A DNA stretch of 64,000 nt from JAWVFK01 sp033856175 (GTDB lineage Bacteria; Actinomycetota; Thermoleophilia; Solirubrobacterales; 70-9), in assembly GCA_033856175.1 (NCBI GenBank), contig JAWVFK010000031.1, positions 17,914 through 81,913 of the forward strand. Direction: 5' to 3'. The notes under the pieces are model-generated. The model was not told the DNA's origin. It did not search any database and worked only from the letters and a program-made list of their open reading frames with translations. The translations under genes and the position numbers were made by a program. Numbering within the stretch: position 1 is the stretch's first letter; each line of letters begins with the position of its first letter. Shown piece after piece: positions 61,136 through 64,000 of this stretch.

Positions 61136-61624
61136 TCCGCCGGCCGTCACGAGACGGGCGTGCTGAGGGCTCTCCGACTCCACCGCCTCGCGCAGACGCT
61201 CGAGGGCGCGCTCGAGCTGGCGCCGGTACCAGCGCGCCGCCCCAAGCCGCTCACGGACGAGATCGAGCGGATGCGTCGGCGAGGTCCAGAACGCGAGCCG
61301 GATCGTGATCGAGGAGCCGGGGCCCTCGACGAGCTCCCAGACGGTCCGTGCCGGCACCCTGTTCCAGCGCCCGCAGCGGCCGTGCTCGGAGATCAGGTGC
61401 GGCGCCTCGAGCTTGTCGATCGCCGAGTCGGCCCAGACGTGGTTGCGGGGGGCCTCGACGCGGAAGCGGGCGGCGGCGCCAACGCCGTCGGAGTCGAGCC
61501 GCTCAAGGCGGTAGTCGAGCTGGAAGTGATCGCAGAACGACGGCCGGTTGGCGAGGTCGGCGAGAAAGGCGAAGACACGCTCGCGAGGGGCGTCGATGAC
61601 CGTGCTGGCGAAGAGAGGCCCCAT
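61133..61624 (-). CDS. SRPBCC (polyketide cyclase/START-like) family protein
   Basis: 163 residues. ASTVIDAPRERVFAFLADLANRPSF is the usual first strand-helix of the SRPBCC ligand-binding fold, followed by beta strands (ARFRVEAP, RTVWELVEGPGSSITIRLAFW) and a long C-terminal helix (RRQLERALERLREAVE). The ligand is unknown. TAGAAT lies 10 bases before the ATG, so the leader is only a few bases. It is followed after 10 bases by the lipoprotein gene. Confidence 0.82.
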   Translation of the reverse strand: MGPLFASTVIDAPRERVFAFLADLANRPSFCDHFQLDYRLERLDSDGVGAAARFRVEAPRNHVWADSAIDKLEAPHLISEHGRCGRWNRVPARTVWELVEGPGSSITIRLAFWTSPTHPLDLVRERLGAARWYRRQLERALERLREAVESESPQHARLVTAGG

Positions 61625-61842
61625 CAGCGCGGCGATTCTAGTTGACGTGCTGGCCGCCAGAACGGCCTCCAGCGGCCGCCAACGGAGAGGCCGAGAGGAT
61701 CAAGCGTCCACTCGATCGCCGCAACTTGCGGCAGTTTCCATGTTCGATCGGGGAGCCGGCAACCACACGGCAGCGCTCCCGCTAGTTACCATGCTCACTA
61801 GGAGAGAGAGCTGGTTTTCGGGGGACCGGCTGCGTTCTGAAT
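61625..61842. other. Intergenic region before the FHA gene
   Basis: 218 bases between divergent genes. The right part holds GGAGAGAGAG and a T-rich stretch. I see no small gene or structured RNA. The FHA promoter must lie here but no convincing pair of boxes is evident. Confidence 0.4.
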
Positions 61843-62397
61843 TTGACCGTCAGCCTCAACATCGAAGCTCACCAGGCCGGAACGGTTCCGGGCGCGGGCT
61901 CGTTTGCTTGCCTCGACTGCGGCTCCGGCCTCGTGCTGACCTCGATGGACGAGCTACCCGAGTGCCCCAACTGCGACGGCTCGCGCTTCCGGCGGGCCTC
62001 GCTGTTCGAGCACGCGGCGCCGCAGGACCACCCCACCGCCGAGATCGCGATCGTCGCCGAGCCCGAGTTCGGCGAATGGGTCGCCGAGCTGCGCGACGAG
62101 ATCGACGACCCCGGCCAGTTCCTGGCCTATCACGACAGCACGGGCCTCCACCTCGTCACGCTGGCTGAGGGCTGGACGCGGATCGGCCGCAGCGCCGCCG
62201 CCGACATCCGCCTCGACGACCCGACGGTGTCGCGCCGCCACGCCCTCCTGGTGCACGAGGACGACGCCGTCAGGGTGCTCGACGATCGCAGCCTCAACGG
62301 CATCTGCGTCAACGACCAGCCGATCGACTGGCGCACGCTCGAAGACGGCGACGAGCTCAGCGTCGGCCGCTTCCGCCTCCACTTCATCTCGATCTAG
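61843..62397 (+). CDS. Zinc-ribbon and FHA domain protein
   Basis: 184 residues with a TTG start. An N-terminal zinc ribbon, CLDCGSG and CPNCDG (about 23-46), is joined by an acidic linker to an FHA domain (about 95-182) with TRIGRSAAADIRLDDPTVSRRHALL and the S-L-N-G loop. FHA binds phosphothreonine, so the protein is likely a partner of a Ser/Thr kinase. No kinase gene is nearby. The start is uncertain because no Shine-Dalgarno sequence fits. Confidence 0.82.
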   Translation: MTVSLNIEAHQAGTVPGAGSFACLDCGSGLVLTSMDELPECPNCDGSRFRRASLFEHAAPQDHPTAEIAIVAEPEFGEWVAELRDEIDDPGQFLAYHDSTGLHLVTLAEGWTRIGRSAAADIRLDDPTVSRRHALLVHEDDAVRVLDDRSLNGICVNDQPIDWRTLEDGDELSVGRFRLHFISI

Positions 62398-62421
62398 GGG
62401 AGTCCATGGGCGATCGCCTTG

Positions 62422-62438
62422 CGGGCGTCTGACGCCCG
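62422..62438. repeat. Intergenic palindrome CGGGCGTC-T-GACGCCCG
   Basis: An 8-base inverted repeat with one-base centre between the FHA and gmd genes. It is a possible terminator and resembles the palindrome at 4842-4858. Confidence 0.45.
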
Positions 62439-62460
62439 ACAGGGACTAGGACCCGGCGGG

Positions 62461-62466
62461 TAGTCT
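62461..62466 (+). promoter_or_regulatory. -10 box TAGTCT for leaderless gmd transcript
   Basis: TAGTCT ends 6 bases before the ATG at 62473. Confidence 0.5.
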
Positions 62467-62472
62467 CTCCCC

Positions 62473-63459
62473 ATGAAGGCCAAGCGCGCGCTGATAACCG
62501 GCATCACCGGCCAGGACGGCAGCTACCTCGCCGAGCTGCTGCTGGAGAAAGGCTATGAGGTCCACGGCCTGGTTCGCCGTGCCTCGACCGAGAGCTTTCA
62601 GCGGTTAACGGCAATTCGTGACCGCATCACCCTGCACAGCGGGGATCTACTCGATCAGCGCTCACTCGTCGACGTGCTGCGCGAATGTGCGCCAGAGGAG
62701 ATCTACAACCTTGGAGCGATGTCATTCGTCGGCGCATCGTGGGCTCAGCCGACGCTGACAGCCGAGTTGACCGGCGTCGGCGCGACCCGGCTGCTGGAGG
62801 CGATGCGGGAAACCTGCCTCGAAGCGCGCTTCTACCAGGCATCTTCTTCGGAGATGTTTGGCAAGGTTCGTGAAACGCCCCAGGATGAGGAGACACCGTT
62901 CTATCCGCGCAGTCCCTATGGCGTCGCCAAGGTCTATAGCCACTTCATCACGGTCAACTACCGCGAGAGCTACAACCTGTTTGCCTGCTCGGGAATCCTG
63001 TTCAATCATGAGTCGCCGCGGCGTGGCCTCGAGTTCGTCACCCGAAGGGTGACCCACGCCGCCGCCGCGATCAAACTTGGCCTACAGGAAACGCTGGGCC
63101 TCGGCAATCTCGACGCGCGGCGGGACTGGGGCTACGCCCCCGACTATGTGGAGGCGATGTGGCTGATGCTCCAACAGACGACTCCAGAAGATTACGTAAT
63201 CGGTACAGGCAAGCACCATTCGGTCCGCGATTTGGTCGAGCTGGCTTTCGATTGCTTGGGCCTCGACCCCGACAAGTACATCTACACCGACTCCGCTCTT
63301 CTGAGGCCTGCAGAGGTTGACGTGTTGGTCGCAGATTCCTCGAAAGCTTCCCGCGATCTGAGCTGGAAGCCTCGCGTTGGCTTTGAGGAGCTCGTGCGCA
63401 TCATGGTCGAGGCCGACCTAGCGCTGTTGAAGGGCGGAGCTCCGGTCGCATCCGCATAA
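62473..63459 (+). CDS. gmd: GDP-mannose 4,6-dehydratase
   Basis: 328 residues, extended short-chain dehydrogenase. The NADP loop is GITGQDGSYLAE and VRRAST follows. The catalytic Ser/Thr region is QASSSEMFGKV, with YxxxK in SPYGVAKVYSH. NHESPRRGLEFVTRRV and LGNLDARRDWGYAPDYVEAMW are strict Gmd signatures. It converts GDP-mannose to GDP-4-keto-6-deoxymannose, the precursor of fucose, rhamnose or perosamine in surface glycans. Codon use is less GC-rich than upstream genes (31 of 60 G/C at 63181-63240). Confidence 0.93.
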   Translation: MKAKRALITGITGQDGSYLAELLLEKGYEVHGLVRRASTESFQRLTAIRDRITLHSGDLLDQRSLVDVLRECAPEEIYNLGAMSFVGASWAQPTLTAELTGVGATRLLEAMRETCLEARFYQASSSEMFGKVRETPQDEETPFYPRSPYGVAKVYSHFITVNYRESYNLFACSGILFNHESPRRGLEFVTRRVTHAAAAIKLGLQETLGLGNLDARRDWGYAPDYVEAMWLMLQQTTPEDYVIGTGKHHSVRDLVELAFDCLGLDPDKYIYTDSALLRPAEVDVLVADSSKASRDLSWKPRVGFEELVRIMVEADLALLKGGAPVASA

Positions 63460-63504
63460 ATCTGCAGGTCAAAGTGGCCAAAGCCGAGCGTCGACCATCA
63501 CTGA

Positions 63505-64000
63505 ATGACTGCCATCCTTCCCTCACCGGCATCAGCCGGCTCCCCCGCTCCAGGACCGCCGATCTCGTCAGATGCGCAATCGAGGCGGCTCAGTAGTGCA
63601 ACCACGGTCGCTGCGATTCTCTCCCTCGTCGCCTGCGCGGCTGCGGCGGCGCTCCGCCTGACGGGGACCAGCGATAGCGCCTTCTGGCTGAGCCTCGCGC
63701 AAACCTGTGGCGTCGCCTGGCTTGGACTTGCGTCTTACGACCACCGCCGCCGGTGGGCAACCGTAGGCTGCGTGGTGGCGGCTGCTTGGACCTTGATCTT
63801 CCTCGTGGCCTCGTGGATCTACGTCTTCGATCCAGCGCTGCTGGATTTCGCCGGCCCTGAAGACTCCATCGCAATCGTCAATCTTTCGCTGTTCGCCCTG
63901 ATCGGAGGAGTCGCCGCTGGAACCTGGGCATTGGCTGACCGGGCCGTCGCGCCGAAGCACGTCGCGATCGCTCGAGGCCATGCATCGACGCCGGTCGCTC
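63505..64000 (+). CDS. Membrane protein, N-terminal part (cut by window edge)
   Basis: An open frame from the ATG at 63505 to the window end gives 165 residues. After a Pro/Ser-rich cytoplasmic start come hydrophobic segments TVAAILSLVACAAAAAL (about 34-50), FWLSLAQTCGVAWLGLAS, CVVAAAWTLIFLVASWIYVF (about 91-110) and NLSLFALIGGVAAGTWALA. With gmd 45 bases upstream it may belong to a polysaccharide cluster (flippase, polymerase or ligase), but no family can be assigned from this part. Confidence 0.6.
   Translation, partial: MTAILPSPASAGSPAPGPPISSDAQSRRLSSATTVAAILSLVACAAAAALRLTGTSDSAFWLSLAQTCGVAWLGLASYDHRRRWATVGCVVAAAWTLIFLVASWIYVFDPALLDFAGPEDSIAIVNLSLFALIGGVAAGTWALADRAVAPKHVAIARGHASTPVA

Overview
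The window is high-GC DNA, densely coded on both strands, from an actinobacterium. The closest guess is class Thermoleophilia (Solirubrobacterales type). This rests on the actinobacterial CysO/Mec/CysM cysteine pathway, a MarP-type CvpA-trypsin protease, a wax ester synthase family, TAnnnT boxes placed for leaderless transcripts, and many secreted proteins with Ig-like or propeller domains. Taxonomy is inferred from gene content only; no rRNA, tRNA or CRISPR array was seen. No gap between genes exceeds 300 bases.

Layout. 1-5.6 kb: the tail of a hydantoinase B-type protein, an alpha/beta hydrolase, DUF1802, a penicillin acylase-family enzyme and a peptidase-like hypothetical. 5.6-11.0 kb: a sulfur/cysteine locus with cysM-mec and moeZ-cysO on the minus strand and a polar amino acid ABC transporter between them on the plus strand. 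The binding protein of that transporter is circularly permuted. 11.1-22.7 kb: HtpX, an Rrf2 regulator, sufC-sufS-sufU, then LemA/DUF2207 and an ApbE/ferric reductase group, then Rieske-sufB-sufD. SufT lies further on at 41.9 kb. 22.7-29.4 kb: a secreted propeller protein; a five-gene minus-strand operon (heme-oxygenase-like diiron protein, two cupredoxin-like proteins, a polytopic membrane protein and a small membrane protein); a thioredoxin-fold protein without its cysteines; and IspH. 29.5-38.0 kb: two ECF-like sigma factors flank a 2361-residue surface protein in one apparent operon. 38-44.4 kb: wax ester synthase, subtilase, DMT transporter, SufT, FxsA, a HAD hydrolase and hypotheticals. 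44.5-51.5 kb: an AddB/AddA-type helicase-nuclease and a gamma-glutamylcyclotransferase-like protein. 51.5-57.2 kb: a His-rich secreted protein, an HxlR regulator, and a lower-GC segment with a subtilase and a secreted hypothetical. That segment is bracketed by a 67-base near-identical repeat of the 3' end of the marP-like gene. 57.1-62.4 kb: the MarP-like protease, a penicillin-binding protein, a lipoprotein, an SRPBCC protein and an FHA protein. 62.5-64 kb: GDP-mannose dehydratase and a cut membrane protein, probably the start of a surface-polysaccharide region.

Main points. (1) The binding protein at 7113-7943 carries the two halves of its family in swapped order. (2) cysM and moeZ share a 15-base promoter element with one mismatch, and CysO ends Gly-Gly-Arg, so it would need trimming, possibly by Mec. 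(3) At least eleven genes have TAnnnT ending 6-7 bases before the start codon, as expected for leaderless mRNAs. (4) The sigma/giant surface protein/sigma operon, the diiron/cupredoxin operon and the repeat-flanked segment are the best candidates for undescribed biology.
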